From the NCBI GenBank assembly GCA_038277395.1, contig CM076194.1, forward strand, positions 177,032,467-177,096,466: DNA of 64,000 nucleotides. Direction: 5' to 3'. The notes beneath the pieces are model-generated. The model did no database searches. It was not told the DNA's origin and saw only the letters and a program-made list of their open reading frames with translations. The stretch comes from Dryocosmus kuriphilus (taxonomy: Eukaryota; Arthropoda; Insecta; Hymenoptera; Cynipidae). Position numbers and translations under genes: made by a program. Numbering within the stretch: the first letter of the stretch is position 1; each line of letters opens with the position of its first letter. Of the stretch, positions 18,722 to 28,673 are shown piece after piece.

Positions 18722-20734
18722 TTATGCAATGCGAACGTTGGTTAACGGAAATTCCACAATGCTGGTGTCTTGATTTTGTATTCTTGATGTTGGTTTTCTT
18801 TTTTCGTTGCTGCATTGAGGTTCGTTCTTCTCCTTTAATAGTGATTTTATTTCTCTCTCTGTAATGTCGTGTTGGTTTTCTTTTGTGGAGTTTATTTTAC
18901 CTTTGTGACACATGTTTATTAATATTTTTTTTTGCGTGCAGTATAATATTATAAATAATATTATTATCATTATTCCGATGGAGGTTCCAATAATAGTGTG
19001 ATTTTTCTGTTTATAGTGATGTTGCTGTTCTTCAAATTCCAGTAGTTTTTCTTCGATTTTTGTTAAAGTTTCTCCCTTTTCTAATTCCTTCCAATTTTGC
19101 GCAGGTTGTCTTTGTAGGGTTTGTTCATGTATCTTTGAGAATTTTGGAAAATTCGCCATTATTGGAGATATTTTGGTTAAGTTTAGGGAAAAATCCGGTA
19201 TATATACACATTCTTCAGTTTTGCTCAACAATGTGATCCCACTTAAGGTGGTAGTTTTTGATTTTACTGTGCATCCATTTCCTACTCGTAGTAATCCTGA
19301 TCCATTTATATATCCTCTTTCAGATTTTCCTTTTAAACAAGTGATGCTTATGAGTTGATTTTCATTTGTTGAAAACAACCAGGCTTGAAGTGAAGGTATT
19401 TGTGTCCAGAATGTTTCATCGTGTAAGTTAATTCTTATATCGCACCTGGAAAACATTTCTGCAGAGGGTTTGAGTAACATTTGAGTTTCACATGTTGGAT
19501 TAGTTGCAGTTGAATATATAGGTTGGTTTGACTCGCAAATAATATGATTTATGGTTCTTATGCATGAATTATAATATTCCAGACTCGATAGGAAGTAATT
19601 TTGATCATCAACTGATAAGGCTATATATGGTTCTCTTGGCAATATATAGGCTGCTCCTGTAATATTTTCGATTAATTTTTGATGCACTGGATAGGGATGC
19701 ATTTTATATAATTGATATTTTGTTCTCTCCAATAAGGGTATGTCGATGGACAATAGCAATCTTCCTGAGTGATAAGCTATATCTGCCTTTCCTATTTCTT
19801 GCAGACTTTCAGCTCTGGCGTATGCCCTTGGAATAGGAAATTCTTGGGCACTTGCGTCGTTATGAATGTCTGTAATAATTTCTTGAAGTTGAATATTGGT
19901 GATCAATGATGGATGAATTTTTCTCAGCCTGGCACTTATTACTATATCAGTAAAATGTGATATTGTGTCCAGCAAGTGATTAAAATTTTCCTCCATATGA
20001 ACCGTCCACTGTCTCAGATAGTTTTGGTACAATAGGTCATTTATAGCTTTCTCTTGTATCTCAGAATTTTTGATAGTATTATTTAATAAATTTTTGATTA
20101 ATTTGATTTCAGCTGTTCTCGAATTTATTTCATTATGAATATCTTGAATTTCGGCCTTAACTACATGGGTTTGTTGTCTTAAAATTTTACTTAGATTATC
20201 TTGTCTATAGTAAATTTCGTTGATAGAATTTGTGTATTCTTCACCGTCTTCTGTAGTCATGAGTCCAACTATAGGTCCTAGAACAGATCCTATGAACCCT
20301 AACATCGGAACTCTGCGTTTTTGCATAGTCCTGGGTTGTGTGTTAGCTTCAGGTTCATAGCTCTTGATTTCTGAGAGTATTCGCTGTAGGTCATCATACT
20401 TTGTTTTAATTTTGTCGAGCTTCGTCGTCAGGGTGTCCAATTCCACTTCGTGACGGCAGTCCTCTTTTCTTAACTTTTGCAGACAGCTTCTATAATTTTC
20501 ACGGATGTCGTTCTGGATTGAATCAAAGTGAAGATATTGACTGAAGTTTCCGATATCCAAAAATATCACGATCCTCCAATAAGTTTGAGTGAGTCTCATC
20601 GGTTCCAATTTTTCGTAGAATATTCCGGAATTCATCTCTAGGGGCTGGATTTCGTACTGCGATTGACTTCCTAGGACAATAGGGAGTGAAAGGAATAAAA
20701 TCCACCTCCATGCTAATGGACTGATCTGCTTCAT
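18722..20734 (-). CDS. env: Envelope fusion glycoprotein of gypsy-1 (intact ORF)
   Basis: The intact 670-codon ORF has the architecture of the insect errantivirus / baculovirus F-type envelope family. An N-terminal hydrophobic signal lies at about 8-22. A basic cluster at about 135-141 (ending K-R-R) is a plausible proprotein-convertase site. It is followed at once by a Gly-rich hydrophobic segment at about 143-160 that looks like a fusion peptide, then a long heptad-like region (about 165-240). A transmembrane helix sits at about 580-599, with a 71-residue polar, Lys/Glu-rich cytoplasmic tail. Several N-glycosylation sequons are present. Such proteins mediate membrane fusion of virus-like particles. 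The ORF is the last in the element and would need a subgenomic transcript. The uninterrupted frame contrasts with the broken pol. Identity as envelope is strong; activity is unknown. Confidence 0.9.
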   Translation of the reverse strand: MKQISPLAWRWILFLSLPIVLGSQSQYEIQPLEMNSGIFYEKLEPMRLTQTYWRIVIFLDIGNFSQYLHFDSIQNDIRENYRSCLQKLRKEDCRHEVELDTLTTKLDKIKTKYDDLQRILSEIKSYEPEANTQPRTMQKRRVPMLGFIGSVLGPIVGLMTTEDGEEYTNSINEIYYRQDNLSKILRQQTHVVKAEIQDIHNEINSRTAEIKLIKNLLNNTIKNSEIQEKAINDLLYQNYLRQWTVHMEENFNHLLDTISHFTDIVISARLRKIHPSLITNIQLQEIITDIHNDASAQEFPIPRAYARAESLQEIGKADIAYHSGRLLLSIDIPLLERTKYQLYKMHPYPVHQKLIENITGAAYILPREPYIALSVDDQNYFLSSLEYYNSCIRTINHIICESNQPIYSTATNPTCETQMLLKPSAEMFSRCDIRINLHDETFWTQIPSLQAWLFSTNENQLISITCLKGKSERGYINGSGLLRVGNGCTVKSKTTTLSGITLLSKTEECVYIPDFSLNLTKISPIMANFPKFSKIHEQTLQRQPAQNWKELEKGETLTKIEEKLLEFEEQQHHYKQKNHTIIGTSIGIMIIILFIILYCTQKKILINMCHKGKINSTKENQHDITEREIKSLLKEKNEPQCSNEKRKPTSRIQNQDTSIVEFPLTNVRIA

Positions 20735-21051
20735 CTGTGCATAGAAAATTATTTTAGGAAAGTATTAAAATTCGTGGTAGCCTTTCAGAAAGAGGAAGAG
20801 TCGAAGGCAACCTCCAATTCCTCTTCCTTCTCTTTTTTTTTTTTTTTGTTTTTGTTTTATTACTTTCTTTTATTCTCTCTTCGTCTTTCTTAAAAGGCAA
20901 TTTTATTACAATATATAAAAGGTTCATGGTTATATGTAGTATTTTTATACAATCTAGATTTATACAAAATTTAGATTATAATAGTCCCCTTATATATGAT
21001 TACATAACATTTTCTTGGTGGATTTGAAATTCTTGTTTTGCACATTCTTCT
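20735..21051 (-). other. Spacer between accessory ORF and env
   Basis: About 317 bp without coding potential, containing a long T run on the plus strand (A-rich on the coding strand) near 20830. A splice acceptor for an env transcript would be expected here, but I cannot single out one site with confidence. Confidence 0.4.
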
Positions 21052-21579
21052 TTAATTTTCGATGTCCTGCTCTCGAAGGCGTTTATTTCTTTTAACCTTT
21101 TTATCACAATCTTTTAGGACATGTCCTCTCAAGTAACAATACTCGCAACAATTTCCCCATTTGTACAGTTTTATGAGTACTTTAGAGTCATTGTCGAGAC
21201 AGGTAACACACGTGTCTTCTTTGTTGTTATCAGTGCATCTTTCTTCACTAAAGAAATAAACCTCCTCAAGTTCTTGCAGGATTTTTCTAGCTGCAGAGTG
21301 CTCTGAAGTTTTTATTTTTGATTCATTATTGCTATACTGTATAAATATGTTTCCACGCTTTTCATCCTTCGTTACGCATTTCACCACGAAGCTCCTGTTA
21401 TGTGGGGGGCCCGTGACTCTATGCAGGGTGAAAAGCGGTTTAGTTAGGTCGTATTCGGCCGTCAATTCCTCCAAAGGTCCTTTCGTGAATTTTAATTCAG
21501 CAGTGATTCCTTTTGGTCGGAGGGTCGAAGCGACGACCTCCCCTTTAGGGAATCTAGTCGTAATTATTGATCCTTCCAT
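21052..21579 (-). CDS. dsRNA-binding domain plus CCHC zinc-knuckle protein of gypsy-1
   Basis: The intact 175-codon ORF starts at an ATG 40 bp after the integrase stop. Residues about 34-106 fit the double-stranded-RNA-binding domain. A short helix with P-L-E-E-L is followed by P-x-F-x-L, then the diagnostic loop G-P-P-H at 57-60 with N-R-S-F-V-V-K-C. The second helix reads S-K-I-K (87-90) and then H-S-A-A-R-K-I-L-Q-E-L (94-104). This is the usual order of RNA-contact regions 1, 2 and 3. The C-terminus has C-x2-C-x4-H-x4-C (145, 148, 153, 158), a retroviral-type zinc knuckle, then a basic tail. Gag of the same element lacks a knuckle. I infer an RNA-binding accessory protein: a suppressor of RNA silencing, or a displaced nucleocapsid-like packaging factor. 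I know of no such ORF as a standard errantivirus component. Confidence 0.8.
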   Translation of the reverse strand: MEGSIITTRFPKGEVVASTLRPKGITAELKFTKGPLEELTAEYDLTKPLFTLHRVTGPPHNRSFVVKCVTKDEKRGNIFIQYSNNESKIKTSEHSAARKILQELEEVYFFSEERCTDNNKEDTCVTCLDNDSKVLIKLYKWGNCCEYCYLRGHVLKDCDKKVKRNKRLREQDIEN

Positions 21580-21618
21580 TCTGTAATTTTAAAATTGTGT
21601 TAATAAAATTTGAAATTT

Positions 21619-22335
21619 TTATTCGTAGGCAATTTTTAACTTGTCTACATGTTTTTGAAAACGTCTTTCGTCAGTCGTTTCTAAGATTGCAGTATGTTTG
21701 TCTAGTAAGTCTGTGATTGTGTAAGGGCCATGACTTTTATTATCGAGTTTATTAAATTTTGTTTCTTTTGTTACATAAACTTTGTCTCCTACTTTTCCAT
21801 GGAAGGTGTTTAATTTTCGGTCGTAAAGAGCTTTGGATTTTTGCTTTGCATGAATTAGATTTTTCGCTGCTATATCCTTGGCTTCGGATAGTCGCGTTAT
21901 TAACTCTTTAAGGTAGGAACCGTAAGTTTGCAGTTTTTCTTCCGTTGGAAAAGAACTGGGAGTGCGCGCAATCTTTCCGAATACTAATTCAAAAGGGGTG
22001 AATTTTGTTGCTTCGTGTATTGACGTATTGTAGGAAAACATTGAAAATGGTAACAATTTATCCCAATCATCATAGTAATCGACATAAGATCTGATATAAT
22101 CAATTAACACGGCATGACTTCTTTCCAAAGAGCCATTCGACTGAGGTCGATAACCTGATGCCGTAATTTGTTTGATTCCAAATATTTTGGACAGATTTGC
22201 GAGAAGATTTCCTATGAAGGCGCTTCCTCGGTCGGTCAATATGGCTTTTGGAGCGCCATATATTGAAATTAAATTTTTGGCTATAGCGTGTGCGATAGTA
22301 ATAGCTGTAATGTCGGTATTGCAACTGCTATACAA
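21619..22335 (-). pseudogene. Gypsy-1 integrase, C-terminal half (frameshifted from pol)
   Basis: The 238-codon frame carries the second half of the integrase core: L-T-D-R-G-S-A-F with the second catalytic Asp, and S-N-G-S-L-E-R-S-H with the Glu. It then continues to a C-terminal domain with K-V-G-D-K-V-Y-V and H-G-P-Y-T-I, the GPY/F module. The first half lies in the overlapping pol frame, and a single-base shift near 22318-22322 separates them. Both halves otherwise read well, so the lesion is recent. Confidence 0.9.
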
Positions 22336-25313
22336 TACTTAGTTAGATTGTCTTGCATAGTCAGGATATGTCGATTTCCATCAGGAGTGATGGGAAGAGG
22401 TCCTACTGTATCGAGGGATACCTTGTCGAACGCATCTAGCGGTGTATCTGTGATGATCATGGGTTCGTGGGTCCTTGCCCGTACTATTTTTTGTTCTTGA
22501 CATGTTTTACATTTTCTTACGAATTCAGTAACTTGTTCTTTCATTCCTGGCCGCATGTATCGTTCACGTATTCTTCCGTATGTCTTATTGCATCCCTTAT
22601 GACCTCCTACCTTACTTCGATGATTCTCGATTATTATCTCTTCCCTATATTTCTCAGGGGGTATACGCACACTTCCATAGCACATCGTTATCTCAATGCC
22701 ACTATTTTCAAAAGCTTCTCTCAATATATGCAGAAATCTGCCTTCAGTCAATGCTTCAGTCAAGTCCCCTTGTTTTGAGATTCGGAAATTTTTAACATCT
22801 TCTCTTGCTAGAGCCACTTTCAGATTGTGTAGTCCAATTCTTAAATTTTCCTTTTGTAGTTCGTCAAAGTGATTTTGTTTTATAATCACTGTATAGATTT
22901 TGTCATTCCCTCGAGGAGTTACCAGGACTTGACCTAGTTTAGGACATTGTCTTTTAATTTCTCTTGGGTCAATTGCCTTTATGTCTATCAATAGTCGCCC
23001 TATAGGGGTCGTGAATTCACAATCTTCTGAAAGAAAATGAACATAATTTCCCCTTAGGTAGGTTAGGTTATTTCTGGAACTCTGTATTTTAGATTTCTTT
23101 TCTGCGTGCAAGAACTGCGTAATTTCTTCAGGCGCTAGTTCTGGGACGACAGTGATGTGTGTATGCGTATGGTCAGCTCGTGGTCTTATTGCTTTTGAAG
23201 CGAGAGTAGAATCTGTGTCCAGTGAATCCGTTTTCGCTTGACTCGGTTCTTGATTATCGTTGAATTTCATGGTTGTTAGGTCTTCCTCATGATCAGTTTT
23301 CTTTTTCATTTGTTGAAAGGGGGTTGATAATCCTTGTGGTAATCCGTAATCCGATTGGCGTATTGAAGATGGCACATTGGATGTAGAGGGAGTGTGTGGA
23401 TGATCAGCGAAAGTCACACTTTTTCGAGTCCTTGTTTCCGGATAAATCTCCTTAGGAGGAGAAATCTCGTCCTGTAAACAGGATTCTGAGCTGTGACTTC
23501 CTTCCTTGGCCATTAATTCTTTTAATTGAGATTTTCTCAATTCCTCTTCGGCTTTGTGTATCTTGGAATCTATCCTTTTGACGAATTCTGTTTCGCTGTC
23601 AGGCTCTAGCTCTTCTATTGCGTGAAGGACATCTGGATCCTCTTCTCCTTCTGATATGGCCGTAACTTCACGTGATTTATTTCTTGCTTCTGCCATTGCT
23701 TCCTCCACCCAGTCTTTATGAGTTATCAACGATTTATTAAAACGAGAAAAAGAATTCGACAATTCTTTTCTGGTTATTCTTGATTGGCTTGTTTCCTTGC
23801 CTTCCTCGTCTGATGTACTTTCTTCACTATCACTTTGTGGAGGGCTTATAACTATGACGTTCCCCTTTTCTGTTTGATCTGTTTGTTCTTCTTGAAATTC
23901 TTGTTCCTGAAATAATTCCTGAAAATTTTCGGTAGCTGTCGCTGGTGCGCTTTTTGGTGTATAAACTGGCGGGAATTCTGCCAAGGGCACTTCCAAACTA
24001 GGTAAGGTACTTCTGCTTTTCCGCAGTATGGGAGGTACAGGTTTATCTATCTCAGTTGAGCTATTTTCTGAATCTGAGCTGGTCTCTTGATAGTTGGGCC
24101 GCATTTTCTTTTCTTCCATTCTCCGACGGAGTAGTCGTTTACTTATAGTGCTTTGATTCAAGTTGCTGGTTGACTCACTAGATGAAGACTGTGTTTGGCT
24201 TTCTAAATGAAACTTGGGAATTCTTGATTTTAATATTCCTGAAGTGGATGGTTTAGAAGCAGGGTCTTTAGCTAGAGTCTTTTTTGTTGCAATTATTGTG
24301 GGTTTATTTATTTTCTGATTGATCTTAGTTGGCACCTTTTCACTAACTTGTTGAGTACGCATTGGAAGCAATCTGGGTGAGTCCTCATTTTTCTTGATTA
24401 TACTTTCTTCTGACGGATTTTCCACTATAGGATTCCGGGAAAGTGCATCGGCATTGGTGTTTAACTTCCCAGGCTTGTACTTAAAAGTATACTCATAGTC
24501 TCTTAATTTTAATCGCCATCGAATCAGTCTTTGACCAGGATCCTTCACTGTATCTATCCACCTTAAAGGTTCATGGTCGCTAACCAGTGTGAATTCTCTT
24601 CCATAGATGTATGGACGATACTGGTGTACTGCATATAGAACGGCTAAACACTCCTTTTCCGTAGTGGAATAGTTGCACTCTGCATTGTTCAAGACGTGGG
24701 AGAAATATGAAATTGGAAGATCTATCCCATCCTTTTCTTGGCTTAGTACTGCACCAACTGCATATCCAGAGGCGTCAGTAGTTATAGTAAAAGGTTTATT
24801 ATAATCTGGGTATTGTAGAATAGGACCTTCGCATAAGGCCTGCCTTAAATCTTGAAAACTTTCTTCCGCTTCATCACTCCACTCGAAAGGTGTTTCTTTC
24901 TTCAATAGGTTTGTTAGAGGTTTCGATCTAGCCGCGAAGTCCTTGATGAATTTCCGATAATATCCTACTAATCCTAGAAATTGTTTTATATTCTTAGGAT
25001 TTTTGGGTTTGGGGAATTTTTCAACTGCCTCAATCTTTTTAGGATCAGGCTTCACTCCTTCTTCACTGATGATATGTCCCAAATAAGTTATTTCCTTGAA
25101 AAGGAATTCGCATTTGTCGGGTTGTAATGAAAGGTTGGCTTCTCTTAGTCGGTTGAGAAGGCGTCTTACCTTTTTCCCATGATCTTCAAGGGTTTCGGCG
25201 TAAACCACTATATCGTCCAGGTAAATGAACAACTCCTCACCCTGCAATCCCAAAAGCACTTGGTCCATTAATCGTTGGAATGTTGCAGGGGATGATTTCA
25301 ATCCCATAGGCAT
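22281..25313 (-). pseudogene. Gypsy-1 pol: RT (partial), RNase H, linker, macro-like module, integrase N-half
   Basis: The 1010-codon frame starts inside reverse transcriptase. The Y-L-D-D box is at 31-34, RNase H runs from about 175 to 290 (D180, E219, D246), and a 450-residue Ser/Glu-rich linker occupies about 296-750. A compact region at about 754-880 follows. The integrase zinc finger (H898, H905, C935, C938) and the first catalytic Asp (D968) come last. Going upstream into the gag-pro frame, the segment that should hold RT motif A with the first catalytic Asp is missing. The two frames meet in an A-rich junction near 25381-25395, so a deletion of roughly 150 bp with a frame change is inferred. 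The region at 754-880 alternates strands and helices, ends G-I-E-I-T-M-C-Y-G, and resembles a degenerate macro domain; that assignment is tentative. Confidence 0.85.
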
Positions 25314-25381
25314 TCTGATGTACTCATAGTGTCCATTTAAGAAGGAGAAGGCAGTTTTCAGTCTATCTCTAGGATCTAATT

Positions 25382-27520
25382 CTATTTTTTCCTTTTTCCA
25401 GTATGATCCAACTTCTTTGGAATTATTAACATGGGAGAGTTGTAAGGGGAGTTGGAATGTCCTATTGCCCCTTCAGTGAGCATTTTGTCTAGCACAAGTT
25501 TTCCTTCCTCCTTTTGTGAAGGGGAAAACCGATAAGGACGGACATGAACGGGAATGTCATCCTTTACATGTATCCTATGATGGACTAAGTGCGTAGGATG
25601 TAATCGTTCCCCTGGTAGGTAGAAGACATCTGGATATTCTTCGACTATCTTGAGTACATGCTCCCTTTCTTCTTCATTAAGGTGTCCTAATTGTAGTTTG
25701 TCCAGGATATCTTCTAGCCTATTTTCGGGTGGTGTATGATCTTCATCGGTTGATTCTGCGTCCTTGTCTCCTGGTAGCTTATGATATTCAAAAGGGATGA
25801 GTTGCTGCGGATCTATTTCCACTTCAAGGTCTTCTTCGGTGGTGTTAATCGCATAGGCATGGCTAATTCCATTGGAATTCGAGACCACAGCTTCTCCTAT
25901 TAATAGTCCTTCCCTAGTATTTATCAAGGGTAGGTACCCTTCCTTCATATCTTTATTTATGATGCGCACCGGGATTACTTGTTTAGTTCTAGCCTTGATT
26001 TTAACCGTTCCTTTTCCAGTTCCTTTATAATCCTCTATAAGCTCTTGTGCGTTCTTTGATTCCATGTCGATAAAAGGGATAGGCTTTGTTGGTCTAGAAT
26101 GAATGACTATTGTATTGTGCCAAAAAGAAATCTCAACTCTCTCTTGGCGAAGATATTCGCGGCCAATGATTCCATCCACGTTTATGGGAAAGTCCGATGA
26201 TACTACGTGAAATGTAACCACAGAATCTTCTATGACTACTTTTACCGTACCTATAGTAGATATCCTCACACGAGTTATACCTGTGATTTCTACAGATTCC
26301 TCTTCATTAACCATCAAGTCCTCTTCTAAGGAATCTAGTTTTATTATATTGACATCGGCTCCGGTATCAATCAAGAATGAGGTATTAGGTTTTGAAAAAT
26401 CAGGGGATGAGAATTCTACTACTGGGGATTCTCGACAGAACTTGGCATGGTAAATTTGTCGCGCCTTTTCAAAATTTTTTACGCTCGTTTGACGCCCTGA
26501 ATTCTCTGTACCCGTCGTTGCGTCGGCTCGGCGAGTAGAGTTGTAGTTTAAATTTTCTCTATGTTGAGGAGCAGGTGACTGAGATCGTGGTGGAGTGCTG
26601 ACTCCTCGAGAATTATTCTGATAGGAATATTCTGCAATTCTCGAGCGTTCATTTGAATAATTTTGGTATTGATTGTAGGGCGTATGGGGTTGTTGATAGG
26701 GAGGATCGTAATTATTCGGATCATTAGAGAGTCCTGGGGGGTACGGACGTTTTGCTACTCCGGTAATATTTTGTATCGAATCCGGAGCTTTATATGAGTC
26801 TGGGGAAGTCGCAAAACGAACATGCGGACTGGAGCTACGATCTCGTGATCCTGGATAATATGGTTGTTGATATCGTGAATCGCGGTAAAAGCTAGTCGGC
26901 ATTTGAGTGTGCAATTGATGTCTAGATTCATATTCAAGCGCAACTTTTAGTGCTGTTTCTAAATCTTTTGGATTACGTGCCTCAACCAGGCCTGATATAC
27001 TATCCGGCAGCCCACGCTTAAATGCTTCGAGAGCACAGTCGTTTAATGGGGCTAACAATTGACCCACATTTTCATATTTGTCTTCGAGAGCTGCTTGAGC
27101 TCCTGATCTCAATAATACTACTCGATCAAAGAATTCACTGACATTTTCATCTCGGTGCATTCGGATGGTAGAGATTTCATGTATATACCAAGAATACGAT
27201 TTTCGCGGAGCAAAGCGCTGCTTTAAATGTTTGATCAATTCCTCGATACCATTAAAGGTTTTTCCATGGGTACTGTCCCTAGCAGCACCCTTCAGCCTAG
27301 CTAAAATCGCTTTTATATATTGTTTTTCGCAATCGGGTGGTACACTTGATTCTCCATTCACTATATCCTGAATAAAATCCCTAACGGGCATGTTCTTTCC
27401 GTCATATGTGGGAATGTTCATTACTCCTTGTTGTAGTGCGAAACATTCCGCCATAGACGTGATCATAGCGTCATTGAGGGTACGAGAAACATCGCCTCCG
27501 AAAGTTGTTTCATTAGGCAT
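25382..27520 (-). CDS. gag-pro: Gypsy-1 Gag-protease polyprotein with start of RT
   Basis: The 712-codon ORF starts at an ATG at 27520. Residues about 30-205 are a gypsy-type Gag capsid domain (Y-D-G-K near 40, F-I-Q-D, L-K-Q-R-F, F-x-x-R-V near 131, F-K-R-G-L-P near 167). About 205-345 is a Tyr/Pro/Gln/Asn/Arg-rich tail without a zinc knuckle. The retropepsin active site L-I-D-T-G-A-D lies at 383-389. A linker ends in the conserved entry to reverse transcriptase (V-R-P-Y-R-F, then N-S-P-Y-N-S-P). Gag and protease are in one frame, whereas many gypsy elements use a frameshift between them. The frame ends prematurely at the RT deletion. Gag and protease themselves appear intact. Confidence 0.9.
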   Translation of the reverse strand: MPNETTFGGDVSRTLNDAMITSMAECFALQQGVMNIPTYDGKNMPVRDFIQDIVNGESSVPPDCEKQYIKAILARLKGAARDSTHGKTFNGIEELIKHLKQRFAPRKSYSWYIHEISTIRMHRDENVSEFFDRVVLLRSGAQAALEDKYENVGQLLAPLNDCALEAFKRGLPDSISGLVEARNPKDLETALKVALEYESRHQLHTQMPTSFYRDSRYQQPYYPGSRDRSSSPHVRFATSPDSYKAPDSIQNITGVAKRPYPPGLSNDPNNYDPPYQQPHTPYNQYQNYSNERSRIAEYSYQNNSRGVSTPPRSQSPAPQHRENLNYNSTRRADATTGTENSGRQTSVKNFEKARQIYHAKFCRESPVVEFSSPDFSKPNTSFLIDTGADVNIIKLDSLEEDLMVNEEESVEITGITRVRISTIGTVKVVIEDSVVTFHVVSSDFPINVDGIIGREYLRQERVEISFWHNTIVIHSRPTKPIPFIDMESKNAQELIEDYKGTGKGTVKIKARTKQVIPVRIINKDMKEGYLPLINTREGLLIGEAVVSNSNGISHAYAINTTEEDLEVEIDPQQLIPFEYHKLPGDKDAESTDEDHTPPENRLEDILDKLQLGHLNEEEREHVLKIVEEYPDVFYLPGERLHPTHLVHHRIHVKDDIPVHVRPYRFSPSQKEEGKLVLDKMLTEGAIGHSNSPYNSPMLIIPKKLDHTGKRKK

Positions 27521-28647
27521 TTTTGATGAAATTTTGTTTTACTGATAATTGAAATGAACTTTTGTGCTTAAAACTCGGATATGAGCGATTTTGAACTTTG
27601 TGATATTTGATTTTATAAAATGATTCTATTGGTTATGTGAACAAAAGATTGAGTTCTTTTTGTGTTACAAGTGGAACGCCGCTTTACTAGCGTGAGTCAC
27701 GTTTCACTGGTAACACGCAGTGACCTTGTCAAGTATGCTACCTACAGGCTACTTTACTAGTTGCGCTGCAGATAGACGCTTGATTCTGGATTTAGAATTG
27801 TTGAATCTTTGAATTAAGCTTGTTTTATACTTCTAATTTTAATGTCTTATGCGAAAGAATTTCGTGATGTAATATATTTTTCATTAAAACACTTAATTCG
27901 TTAACAGATTTTAGAATATGTTGATATGAAATAAACGTAAGTGATTTGAATAAAGAGAACGTTACTAGAGTGCATCAAACGCGACTTTCAGTAGATCATG
28001 CCGCGGTTGGTAAGACTCGCGCGTTCTTCATGCGAGAGTGCGGTGAACCTGAAGTGGTATAAGCGAATATGGTCAGCCTCAAGTTCGTTCTCTCGTGTAG
28101 TGCAATGACTTGAATAGAGCGCGTAACTCTTTCAGTGATGTAACCTAACAGAGTCAGACACGATGCGTGTGACTGCAAGGACCTTAGTCTTTCCGATGCA
28201 CTGTCTGCAGAGAACTTATGCTGCCTTTGACGCGAGATATGACTCTATCGCGCGGTGACTTAAATGCTTCGGTTTCTTTTTGACGACTCGGCGATATTAT
28301 TTTAGGTTTGCGTAGCGTTGAATTTTTCGTTGTTTTAAATCCTTCACTTGTACAATCTTGCTACAAAGAGTACATACAAGGTTAAATCAGGATAAATCGT
28401 AGGTTTATTGACGATGGTAGGGCTTGCGAACACGCGAAGTATGCCAACGCCTAAAAGCACTTCGAACTTTGCTTTACCCCGAAGGTGGCCGTGCAACGAA
28501 CCCAAAAAAGACTGATACTCTCGAGTGCTTGTACAGATTTTCTATCTTAAAAGTACACTGAATTTAAATTTTGTTTTCAACACTGAATTTAGGTTTTCGA
28601 AATTTAATTTTTGATGTAAATTTAAAATTTACAATTACAAAAGTGAG
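27521..28647 (-). other. Gypsy-1 5' leader
   Basis: This is 1.1 kb between the primer-binding site and the gag start. It has no supportable coding region. It would carry any packaging signal and the splice donor for env and the accessory ORF. I cannot assign either by sight. Confidence 0.5.
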
Positions 28648-28665
28648 ATCCCACCGCTGCCACCA
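28648..28665 (-). promoter_or_regulatory. Primer-binding site, tRNA-Leu
   Basis: The plus strand reads ATCCCACCGCTGCCACCA, which equals the 3' end of an animal tRNA-Leu (AAG-type isoacceptor) including CCA. The minus strand is therefore a perfect 18-nt primer site. It lies 8 bp from the inner edge of the 5' LTR (28674). Confidence 0.85.
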
Positions 28666-28673
28666 AAATCAGC

